Shown: one piece after another, positions 6,301 through 11,918 of the stretch | Numbering within the stretch: the stretch's first letter is position 1 | Layout of the letters: every line of letters starts with the position of its first letter | NCBI GenBank assembly: GCA_039679375.1 | Contig: JBDKVA010000049.1 | Span: 1 to 11,918 of the forward strand | DNA length: 11,918 nt | Direction: 5' to 3' | From: JBDKVA01 sp039679375 | Lineage (GTDB): Bacteria > Bacillota > Clostridia > Acetivibrionales > DTU013 | The notes under the pieces: generated by a model | Told to the model about the DNA's origin: nothing | Databases searched by the model: none | Seen by the model: the letters and a program-made list of their open reading frames with translations, nothing else | Translations under genes and position numbers: made by a program

Positions 6301-9300
6301 TCCTTATAGAAGTTCCTCCACGGGAAATAGTAAACCCGCCAGTCTCCATAACTCATAATATATGTGCCGTCTGAAGTATATGGATATGTACCGGTTGAAG
6401 CATATTTGCTGGTCAAACGGAATAGTCCGGTACTTGTAGAAACATATGCATAGAATTTATCTTTTGTAGAATTGCCTTTAACTGCAACCATCACGCCTGC
6501 CAGCTTTGAGGCGTCATAATTCTGAACTTTTCTCACATAATCGGATGGAGTAGAGTCGGAATAAGAACATGTAAGCTTTAAGCTTTTTGAGCCCTGGTAA
6601 AATTGGGTTGTATCTATAGCAATAGTTCCTTGACCCGCGCTCCAGCCAGCTATGCTTTCATCCTCAAAATCATTGATGGTTTTTGACTCAAAGTTTGCAA
6701 CATCATAATTGTCATAAAATCTTATTTTATCAAAATATACCATTCCTGTGCCGCTCCCGTAGATATGAAAATCAACAGCGGTAATATTCGAAGCGTCGTT
6801 AGGCCCCATTTTCCTGGTCTGATCGCTCTCCTTGCAGAACAATTTCCACGGTAAATAGAACTCTTTCCATCCGGAATAATTCAGGCTGATTCCTTCCGAA
6901 TAAAGCCAGTTTCCGCTGGAAGTTAAAAAATACGGTTTAACAGTATTGGATGAAGAATCACCCTTCAGATAGAAAACAATTCCTCCCATATGCTGTGCAT
7001 TATAGCTGTAAGTCTTTTTAAACCACGTATAGCCTAATGCCAAATCATAATCAACTTTTAAGCCCCTTAGACCTTCATACTTTTCATCGGCTGTATTTGT
7101 TATTGTGCAATAACCGGGTTTCGTAGAATAATCAGCGAGCGAGTTGATTTCAAAATTATCTATATAATTATTTACTTCAACAGCCTTGGTAGCAGCGTCT
7201 ATATGTATAGCCGACGGTGCAAAATGGAATTTCTGTTCATAATCATGGGTTCCACTTATAGTCGGAGTTATAATATCATTCATAATAAAATAATCGGGTT
7301 TTGCAAAGTATATTTTTCGCTCTAGTTGATAAGGCGCAGCTGTATCTCCTGCTGTACTGGTAAGTGCAGTATAATCTACTTTTGAATCAATGTAATCATA
7401 GTCCGTATCATTTACCCATGAATTTTCTACAGGAGTCACATGATAAGGGTTTTCATATGTATCCATCGTTATAGTGTTATGAGACGCTGATCTCCTGAAA
7501 AAATTATCATAATAATCAAAATCGCTGTAATTCCCTCTTCCCGGGTCAAGTATGATTGGAAAACCGTTGGAAGTTACATCGATATTCATTTGATCATGAT
7601 GCCAGTGTCCATAATTATATGGAGCGCCGTCAAAATACAACGAATTACCTCCATCCCTCCACTGTGTCCTCATGGCATAATATCTTGCATCATCCAGTCT
7701 CGTAGAGGTAAAGTCAGGGGAAGTCGCGGTCAGATTAGCCAGGTTGCTCCTGACTGATGCCGGTGTTGTCCAGAAATCGGTGGCGCTTACTACATTATTG
7801 CTTAAGTATTTGAAATCTCCTCTGCCAAATATGCCTGCTCCCAGAGCCATTAATGTTCTATCACTGTAAGAACATGCATCACAAAACATTGGTTCATATC
7901 CATTGGACCTCATCATTTTCATAACAACCTCAAACATTAAATCCAATTTATCCGAATATGTTTGCGAAAAGGTATCCGAATTCATTTCGCCCAGTGTTTT
8001 TGCCCTGCGAAGTAAATCAATCATCGACTCATGATAATTGAAAGTCAATTCGTTATGAAAGCCATCATCTCCGATATCATTAGCCATGTGCTGTTCGAGA
8101 TAATACTTTGAAACCGATTTCCAATTCGCCGCATTCAAAAATTCCGGAAACATCACGGAAATAGAATAGAGCCCGTAACATTCAAAAATTTGCCAATTGC
8201 TATCTATGTATGCTGCCTCAAAATTGTATAAAGACTCAGCATTATCAAACAATGACTGCAAAAACAGGTAATTGTCTTCCGCAGTAAAGCTTGATGAGTT
8301 CAGAAAGAATGCATACGCCGAGTTATAGTTATCCAACCTCATTCCTATTTCGATACTCCTCCATAAGTTACCGGTCGGTGTCCATTTACCCGAAAAATTA
8401 TTTATGGCATATGGCGGTGGTGAATCTTCTATAAAATCCCTTAAGCATGCTGTAAATTCTGTGACATACGACTCATCGGGAGTATTAAGAAAGCTGTTCC
8501 AAAAAGCTTTTCCCTGGTCCAGCCACCATCCCATCCGGGGTAGCATTAATCCAAAGACTCCTGTACCCTGGTACCAGTCTATATCATTATCGCCATCAGG
8601 GTCCAGCTGCCTGTGGTCACCCTCAAAATTAAAGTCATAATCTTTTGCCTTATCAGCAGATAAAATTACATTGTCAATAGCTTCAGGATAGTTTGAAACA
8701 AACTCATTCATTATGCTGGTTTTATCAGCCCAGTTAAAGAAATAAGTCACATTGGTTCTGTTTCTCATATACGAAAGCAAGGATTCTTTTGCAGACTCAT
8801 AATCACAATTATCGACATAGGATTTTACAGTGCTGAGACCAGGCAGATTTAGGTTCAGGTTTGTAAAAATATCTGATTTTTGCGTAAACAGTGCCGAATC
8901 AACATATATACTAGATGAGGCAGTTCCCTGTTTTATTATATTGAAGCTTACCTTGTCAATCTGCTCCAGGTCAGTGCTCGTGGGCATAACATAAGAATCC
9001 CTGTATAATCGCTTCCAGAAAAATACATATTGTTCCCACCCTGAGAAATTTATTGTTACAGGTCTTGTTTCAAAGGTATAGTCTCCGTTTGTTGTATGAA
9101 TAGAGGCAGATAATGTATTTCCCGAGTTATCACCTTTGATCCACACAGACACGCCGTTAAATTCCTTAACATCGACTATGGAGCTGAAAGTCTTTGTTAC
9201 TGCAGATTTTGTCCCATTTGGTTGGGTCCCGAAATCATATGTGCACTTCATAGACTTTGAACCCTCATAGTAATTGCCTGCACCTGTTTCGCTGCCGGCC

Positions 9301-9953
9301 GTCGTGTATGTATCTCCGCTCCAATAATCAATTCCGCCTTCAAAATCATCCACTCTGTCATCTACAAATTTTATGTCATCCAAATACACAGTACCAGATG
9401 TAGCAGCAGCTGTTTGATAAACATCCACAACATCAAAGCGGAATTCTGTTACTTGAGCCATATTGGAAGCAGTAGCAACCTGTGCAGTATCGTTTCTATT
9501 TCTGAAATATGACCATGGCAAGAAAACCCTCTTCCAATCATTTTTGCCAAGACTAAGTTTTTCAGTATCCCAATAATAGTACTGTGTACCTATTTTCGAA
9601 GTTATTCTTACTGTATAATACTGTGTTGTATTAGGTCCCTTTATTCTGAATGAAACGCCCTGACAAGAGCTTGCATTCACACTATTCATGGCTTTTTTGG
9701 CATATGCAGTTATATCTTTAATGTTTACATAATCCAATTGCAGACTATATGCGCCTTCATATGCAGTCGTTGACGTTTGCATATTGGAAAAATAGGCATT
9801 CTTAGTCCAGCCTGATAAAGTACCGGTAGGAAAATCATCAACTACCATTAAATTGGAAGCAGCAAACGCAACATTCGCCAGAGGTGATAATAAAGTAAAA
9901 ACCAGTGCAAACACGAGAGCTTTACTTAATATTCGAATAAATCTCCCTTTCAT
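3399..9953 (-). CDS. Giant secreted heparinase II/III-like polysaccharide lyase with seven CBM-like and three FN3 modules
   Basis: 2184 residues. A signal peptide (1-31, ending NVAFA before ASN) exports it. The order is: CBM11-like modules at 37-199 and 200-359; heparinase-type alpha/alpha toroid about 364-740; beta-sandwich beginning about 748; three further CBM-like modules at 930-1417; a heparinase-type beta-sandwich continuation at 1418-1559; CBM-like 6 at 1566-1734; FN3 repeats at 1748-1836, 1837-1925 and 1926-1997; CBM-like 7 at 2002-2166; and an FN3-like last strand. Catalytic candidates by family analogy are Asn586 (SNWQIFE), Tyr640 in DGFHNELTFNYHES, and the His cluster 783-786 in YGHWHHDQ. 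LDPGRGNY and RRSASHNTITMD are typical of the sandwich. It should cleave an acidic polysaccharide by beta-elimination; the substrate is unknown. ATG at 9953 is chosen because AAAGGTGG precedes it; the frame's earlier TTG at 9971 overlaps that site. There is no SLH, sortase or dockerin anchor. Confidence 0.88.
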   Translation of the reverse strand: MKGRFIRILSKALVFALVFTLLSPLANVAFAASNLMVVDDFPTGTLSGWTKNAYFSNMQTSTTAYEGAYSLQLDYVNIKDITAYAKKAMNSVNASSCQGVSFRIKGPNTTQYYTVRITSKIGTQYYYWDTEKLSLGKNDWKRVFLPWSYFRNRNDTAQVATASNMAQVTEFRFDVVDVYQTAAATSGTVYLDDIKFVDDRVDDFEGGIDYWSGDTYTTAGSETGAGNYYEGSKSMKCTYDFGTQPNGTKSAVTKTFSSIVDVKEFNGVSVWIKGDNSGNTLSASIHTTNGDYTFETRPVTINFSGWEQYVFFWKRLYRDSYVMPTSTDLEQIDKVSFNIIKQGTASSSIYVDSALFTQKSDIFTNLNLNLPGLSTVKSYVDNCDYESAKESLLSYMRNRTNVTYFFNWADKTSIMNEFVSNYPEAIDNVILSADKAKDYDFNFEGDHRQLDPDGDNDIDWYQGTGVFGLMLPRMGWWLDQGKAFWNSFLNTPDESYVTEFTACLRDFIEDSPPPYAINNFSGKWTPTGNLWRSIEIGMRLDNYNSAYAFFLNSSSFTAEDNYLFLQSLFDNAESLYNFEAAYIDSNWQIFECYGLYSISVMFPEFLNAANWKSVSKYYLEQHMANDIGDDGFHNELTFNYHESMIDLLRRAKTLGEMNSDTFSQTYSDKLDLMFEVVMKMMRSNGYEPMFCDACSYSDRTLMALGAGIFGRGDFKYLSNNVVSATDFWTTPASVRSNLANLTATSPDFTSTRLDDARYYAMRTQWRDGGNSLYFDGAPYNYGHWHHDQMNIDVTSNGFPIILDPGRGNYSDFDYYDNFFRRSASHNTITMDTYENPYHVTPVENSWVNDTDYDYIDSKVDYTALTSTAGDTAAPYQLERKIYFAKPDYFIMNDIITPTISGTHDYEQKFHFAPSAIHIDAATKAVEVNNYIDNFEINSLADYSTKPGYCTITNTADEKYEGLRGLKVDYDLALGYTWFKKTYSYNAQHMGGIVFYLKGDSSSNTVKPYFLTSSGNWLYSEGISLNYSGWKEFYLPWKLFCKESDQTRKMGPNDASNITAVDFHIYGSGTGMVYFDKIRFYDNYDVANFESKTINDFEDESIAGWSAGQGTIAIDTTQFYQGSKSLKLTCSYSDSTPSDYVRKVQNYDASKLAGVMVAVKGNSTKDKFYAYVSTSTGLFRLTSKYASTGTYPYTSDGTYIMSYGDWRVYYFPWRNFYKESDPNTIMTASDAKYLNYMEFHFDKGSTSTNNNPAVYIDKAGFFDYYQEKSSVVMELEGWTPTNAAISLDGSNKFEGDYSMKIDYDISGENTQASIVNAGDIYYGNNELYDGISLRLKGNGNTTNKLKLLMNSYISPEISLAGTDWTYVYIPWSDFKLEKDMTTVMGAPVVKTLELRVSKNGGSSTGTINVDNITFIGSDRPNITVVPADPDSISDVATDYVWISYNTSRYESAPYITYKKTGIKGNTAFDTVMVPGITGMSPSVAVSRLNVTQNGSTLSNTEASGLQITINDNVHTYTDYYLTSHNRTNYAKKYGEFYYDGSKAYIRETDGTVTREVYDTDSTLFEYLDIDDFESGAITDWTRNTTKSTGFNIDLTTTVSSYASSRFDINYPSGSDGTAYTWVRKDPSTSIDASDCDGVRFWVKGNNTGYKLKPIIQTNYDSQTRLFYYGGGAPEIVLNFDGWKQYFLPWSSFGNLPNYLTDLQSVDFFQIQVDKYNSSNPDTGSVNFDQIFFSSGGNSVYSKEASATPPVAAPVLQSAVAGDGHVNITWSEVTDSTEYKIYASTASNSYTSPVATVTGPAYSYDVTELTNGTAYYFAVKAVHPRGDTAYSNEVSATPQIAAPVIDTAVAGNRHVSLSWNPVAGAGGYTVYAGTAPGSYNTATASVAGSVYSCDFTGLTNGSTYYFAVKAVSAGSESTYSNEVSAIPQVVAPVLQSAVAGDGHVSISWNPSAGAGGYIAYAGTASGSYDTAAVSVTGSVYSYDFTGLTNGMTYYFAVAALPEYADIDDFESGVITDWTRNTSKSTGFVINTTTAAVSATSSEFDISYPQGSDGTVYTWVRKDSAGSIDASDSDGVKFWVKGNNTGYKVRPIIQTAYGGQTRIFYYNGPEIVLNYDGWNQYFLPWSSFGSLTDYLTDLQLVDFFQFEVTKYNSNNSDTGSVNFDQISFSLEGNSAYSNEMSATPTGR
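3456..3950 (-). repeat. Intragenic duplicate B: CBM-like module 7 of the lyase
   Basis: Encodes residues 2002-2166, ADIDDFESGVITDWTRN to VNFDQISFSL, the near copy of module 6. It begins directly after TYYFAVAALPEY, where the third FN3 domain should continue into its last strand, and is followed by NSAYSNEMSATP, which is that missing strand. It is two residues shorter than module 6 in the GGGAPEIVL / NGPEIVL stretch. Confidence 0.85.
3963..4712 (-). repeat. Three tandem FN3 repeats of the lyase
   Basis: Repeats of about 89 residues start APVLQSAVAGDGHVNITW, APVIDTAVAGNRHVSLSW and APVLQSAVAGDGHVSISW. The first two end with T/S-YSNEVSA-T/I-P. The third stops after the YYFAVAAL strand because module 7 intervenes. 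The second and third repeats are the most alike (NPxAGAGGY, VYSxDFTGLTNG). FN3 units in secreted bacterial glycan-degrading enzymes usually act as spacers. Confidence 0.85.
4752..5258 (-). repeat. Intragenic duplicate A: CBM-like module 6 of the lyase
   Basis: Encodes residues 1566-1734, LDIDDFESGAITDWTRN to VNFDQIFFSS. It is very similar to module 7 at 3456-3950 along its whole length (about three quarters of residues identical by eye, with blocks such as FWVKGNNTGYK and QYFLPWSSFG shared) and far less like modules 1-5. Nucleotide stretches of about 20 bases are shared exactly (for example around 5210-5229 and 3900-3921), indicating a recent duplication. It is followed by NSVYSKEASATP, an FN3 last strand with no preceding FN3 body. 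Confidence 0.85.
5700..7166 (-). other. Block encoding three CBM11-like modules inserted within the lyase beta-sandwich
   Basis: Residues 930-1418 of the lyase. Modules 3 (930-1080), 4 (1091-1262) and 5 (1269-1417) each show the pattern (D)-N/D-F-E...GW at the start, a GG/G-x-x-(V/I)-x-(V/L)-K-G core, W-x-x-(Y/F)-x-(L/I/F)-P-W in the middle, and V-Y-(F/I)-D-K or I-N-V-D-N at the end. Upstream coding ends HIDAATKAVEVNN and downstream resumes NITVVPADPDSISD. In ordinary heparinase-like proteins these follow each other almost directly as neighbouring strands of one sandwich. The boundaries are by eye. Confidence 0.65.
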
Positions 9954-10003
9954 TTCTATACCACCTTTCAATATACAACCTTTTTTACTTTAAAAAATTA
10001 CAA

Positions 10004-10038
10004 GCAGGCACAAAGATATTAACTGCCTTTGTGCCCGC
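10004..10038 (-). terminator. Hairpin between the binding-protein gene and the lyase gene
   Basis: GGCACAAAG (10007-10015) and CTTTGTGCC (10027-10035) form a perfect 9-bp stem, extended by two pairs beyond one mismatch, with an 11-base loop. On the minus strand it is followed by TTGTAATTTTTT, a T-rich though slightly displaced tract. It may act as a partial terminator that lets only some transcripts continue into the very long lyase gene. I found no convincing promoter between it and the lyase start. Confidence 0.55.
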
Positions 10039-10064
10039 CCGATTATAATAATACTGTTTATAAA

Positions 10065-11624
10065 TTATTTGCCATTTGCCGCTTTCCATGCTTCATACTG
10101 TTTCCGGACCTCAGTCATAACATTGTCCAGTCCTGCCTTTACGCACCTTTCTTTTCCTTTTGCAAGGTAATCATCGACATCAGAAGCCGTGCCTGTCTCC
10201 AGTACCGGTTTTATTTCATCAATAATAGCCTGTATCTGACTGACCTCCTGCTTCACAGGCTCCGTATCAAAATTGAAGCCAAGAAGCGGTGATATAGTTG
10301 AAGAATCATTGTACTTTTTCATCTTATCAAGAGCTTCCTGCGTGTTCAAATTTGACGGCCATTGGTCAAACAGGCTTCCAATCCACGGGTGATATACCAT
10401 CCAGGTCATATCTGCGTTCGTTTTTACTGTAGGGTTATCAGTACCTGCCCCCGAAACAACTGTGTAATCCTGCCCTTTAATACCATAGCAGACGGTATTA
10501 AAGAACTTCTTGTCGGAATAGAGCAGGTCGACAAGCATCATTGCCCTGTCAGGATTCTTTGACGTTTTACTTATTGCAGTAGTTGATCCCTGTACTGTAT
10601 TAGTACTGACTAATCCTTGCTTATACAACGATTCATAGCATGGAAAGCCGTAGACTGTAGTTGCCTTTGAACCATCTTCGCTGTATGCTCCGGGACTTGG
10701 CATTACAGCATATTTCCCGGATTTGCCTTCTGCCGCATAATCTGTTTTTGTTGCTGCATCCTTAGCTATGTAACCCTTCTTGTAAAAATCGCTTAATGTC
10801 TTAAACTGATCGATCCTATCCTGTATATCAAAGAAAGTTATAAACTTACTATCTTTGATATTATATCCTATGAACCCGTTTACCTTATCAATACCTTCCT
10901 CAGTTAAGCCGGGTGTACTCTTTGCAGTCGCACATAAAGGAGTAATCCCATTCTCATTTTTCTTTATTATTTCAAGATACGGTTCGAGCTCCTTTAATGT
11001 ATGAACGTTTTTGTAATCAAAGTTGTATTTATCGACCAGATCCCTCTTGTATGAGAACGAAGATGTTGAAGCATAAGTGGTCGGATTGGGTATAGCATAC
11101 ACTTTTCCGTTAAACGTTGTTGCAGACCAATATTTACTTTCAACCTTTGCCGATACATGCTGGCCGTATTGGGCAAGAAGATCATCCAACGGGAGATAGA
11201 ATCCCTTTGCAACATTTATTGGCAGCTTATTGGTCCAGCTGGTAGCCATCGTCAGGTCATACGGGTCTCCTGCAGCCGACATAACTCTCAGCTTATCATC
11301 ATAGTTGCCCCAATCGATAAAATTAAACGTAAGCTTTACATTTAATTTTTCCTTGAGCTGCTTATTAACCTCCGCCATAACATTATCCTGATTTTTCTCA
11401 GGGCTGATTGGCGGTGGAAGATACCATGTGAGTTCAGCATAATCAAGCTTGGGAGCTTCATGTGTGGATGCGCTCGCAGTTGATTCGGATATGGTTGATG
11501 TTCCGGCAGTCGTTGTCTCTGCGGCTTTTGGGGCAGATGATCCGCAGCCTGTGAGCATCATTGCAAAAATAAAGATGACACTCAGCAGAAGACATAATGA
11601 TTTCAGAGTTTTACTCTTGTACAT
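10065..11624 (-). CDS. ABC sugar transporter substrate-binding lipoprotein (YtcQ/LplA-like)
   Basis: A 519-residue extracellular binding protein, longer than the 444-residue one and of a different branch. A signal segment ends in the lipobox LTGC with Cys27 as the lipidated residue, followed by a Thr/Ser/Ala-rich tether to about residue 58. The binding fold opens with AELTWYLPPP and KLTFNFIDWGNYDDKLRV. The C-terminal part, LLGFNFDTEPVKQEVSQIQA to AGLDNVMTEVRKQYEAW, is the arrangement seen in DUF3502-type oligosaccharide-binding proteins. ATG follows AAAGGAGGT with nine bases of spacing. The gene lies 71 bases after a permease gene, so permease and binding protein belong to one importer, and it lies 111 bases before the lyase, whose products it probably captures. 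Confidence 0.92.
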   Translation of the reverse strand: MYKSKTLKSLCLLLSVIFIFAMMLTGCGSSAPKAAETTTAGTSTISESTASASTHEAPKLDYAELTWYLPPPISPEKNQDNVMAEVNKQLKEKLNVKLTFNFIDWGNYDDKLRVMSAAGDPYDLTMATSWTNKLPINVAKGFYLPLDDLLAQYGQHVSAKVESKYWSATTFNGKVYAIPNPTTYASTSSFSYKRDLVDKYNFDYKNVHTLKELEPYLEIIKKNENGITPLCATAKSTPGLTEEGIDKVNGFIGYNIKDSKFITFFDIQDRIDQFKTLSDFYKKGYIAKDAATKTDYAAEGKSGKYAVMPSPGAYSEDGSKATTVYGFPCYESLYKQGLVSTNTVQGSTTAISKTSKNPDRAMMLVDLLYSDKKFFNTVCYGIKGQDYTVVSGAGTDNPTVKTNADMTWMVYHPWIGSLFDQWPSNLNTQEALDKMKKYNDSSTISPLLGFNFDTEPVKQEVSQIQAIIDEIKPVLETGTASDVDDYLAKGKERCVKAGLDNVMTEVRKQYEAWKAANGK

Positions 11625-11660
11625 TCAGATGTACCTCCTTTAATATGATTTTATTATCTA

Positions 11661-11688
11661 CGGGTCTTGCAAAAATTGCAAACTCCCG
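11661..11688 (-). other. Intercistronic hairpin between permease and binding-protein genes
   Basis: CGGG (11661-11664) with CCCG (11685-11688) encloses TTGCAA-AAA-TTGCAA (11667-11681), which can pair with itself. It lies in the 71-base gap and ends 36 bases before the binding-protein start. It could slow 5' decay of the downstream message. The stem is broken by small unpaired bases, so its significance is uncertain. Confidence 0.3.
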
Positions 11689-11695
11689 GTATGAC

Positions 11696-11918
11696 CTATT
11701 CCTTGATCGACCCCATGGTAAGACCTTTTACGAAATATTTCTGAAAGAAAGGAAATACGAAAACCATGGGACCGGCAGCAAGTACACACATCGCCATTCG
11801 CGCCGAAAATGTCGGAATTTCTATTTGATCCATGTGCATAATTGTTTTAGCATCTTCACTGTTTATAAAATCCAGGTTTTTCATTACTCGAATAAGCAGA
11901 TATTGAAGTGTAAAAAGA
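11696..11918 (-). CDS. ABC sugar transporter permease, C-terminal part (MalG/YtcP type)
   Basis: The last 74 codons of an inner-membrane permease; the frame stays open to the window's right edge, so the gene starts outside. Visible residues start LFTLQYLLIRVMKNLDF and end MAMCVLAAGPMVFVFPFF QKYFVKGLTMGSIKE. The A-x-x-(V/I)-L-A-A-G-P-(M/I)-x-x-x-(F/Y)-P-F-F-Q-(K/R)-Y-F-x-x-G-x-x-x-G-(S/A)-x-K ending is diagnostic of the MalG-type carbohydrate permeases. One hydrophobic segment, the final transmembrane helix, is visible. Its partner permease should lie further right. It feeds from the neighbouring 519-residue binding protein. Confidence 0.93.
   Translation of the reverse strand, partial: LFTLQYLLIRVMKNLDFINSEDAKTIMHMDQIEIPTFSARMAMCVLAAGPMVFVFPFFQKYFVKGLTMGSIKE

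Noticed and set aside
8575..8615. DPDGDNDIDW in the lyase as an EF-hand or dockerin calcium loop
   Set aside because: It is single, lacks the paired dockerin layout and following helix, and sits in the N-terminal part of the catalytic toroid. A metal site is possible but unsupported.
9954..9971. Longer lyase start at TTG (9971)
   Set aside because: The TTG overlaps the AAAGGTGG ribosome binding site that fits the ATG at 9953, and a normal signal peptide begins at that ATG.

Overview
The window looks like part of a polysaccharide-utilisation locus from a low-to-moderate-GC Gram-positive bacterium, most likely a clostridial or Paenibacillus-like saprophyte. Evidence for this is the A+T-rich intergenic DNA, strong AGGAGG-type ribosome binding sites, two lipoprotein sugar-binding proteins of ABC importers, a LacI-type regulator, and a very large secreted enzyme built from carbohydrate-binding modules. 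This assignment is inferred from gene style only; no marker gene is present.

Every supported gene reads on the minus strand, so transcription runs from right to left. From the right edge: the C-terminal end of an ABC sugar permease (MalG/YtcP type); a 519-residue YtcQ/LplA-like substrate-binding lipoprotein; a hairpin; a 2184-residue secreted heparinase II/III-like polysaccharide lyase; a pair of overlapping perfect hairpins; a broken GH130 glycoside phosphorylase remnant with an unexplained short reading frame behind it; a LacI-family regulator with a 19-bp palindrome at its promoter; a 444-residue CUT1-type substrate-binding lipoprotein; three consecutive intercistronic hairpins; and, at the left edge, the ribosome binding site and first two codons of another gene, probably the next importer's permease.

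The likely division of labour is that the secreted lyase depolymerises an acidic polysaccharide outside the cell, the two importers capture and take up the oligosaccharides, and the LacI protein senses a sugar and controls at least its own promoter. The substrate cannot be named from sequence.

The most unusual item is the lyase. Its heparinase-type C-terminal beta-sandwich appears to be split by an insertion of about 490 residues holding three CBM11-like modules. A seventh CBM-like module, a near copy of the sixth, appears to be inserted inside the third FN3 domain, leaving that domain's last strand at the extreme C terminus. The second notable item is a 10-bp perfect hairpin at the left edge that would bury the ribosome binding site of the gene after the second binding protein. 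No RNA genes, CRISPR arrays, insertion sequences or origins were seen.
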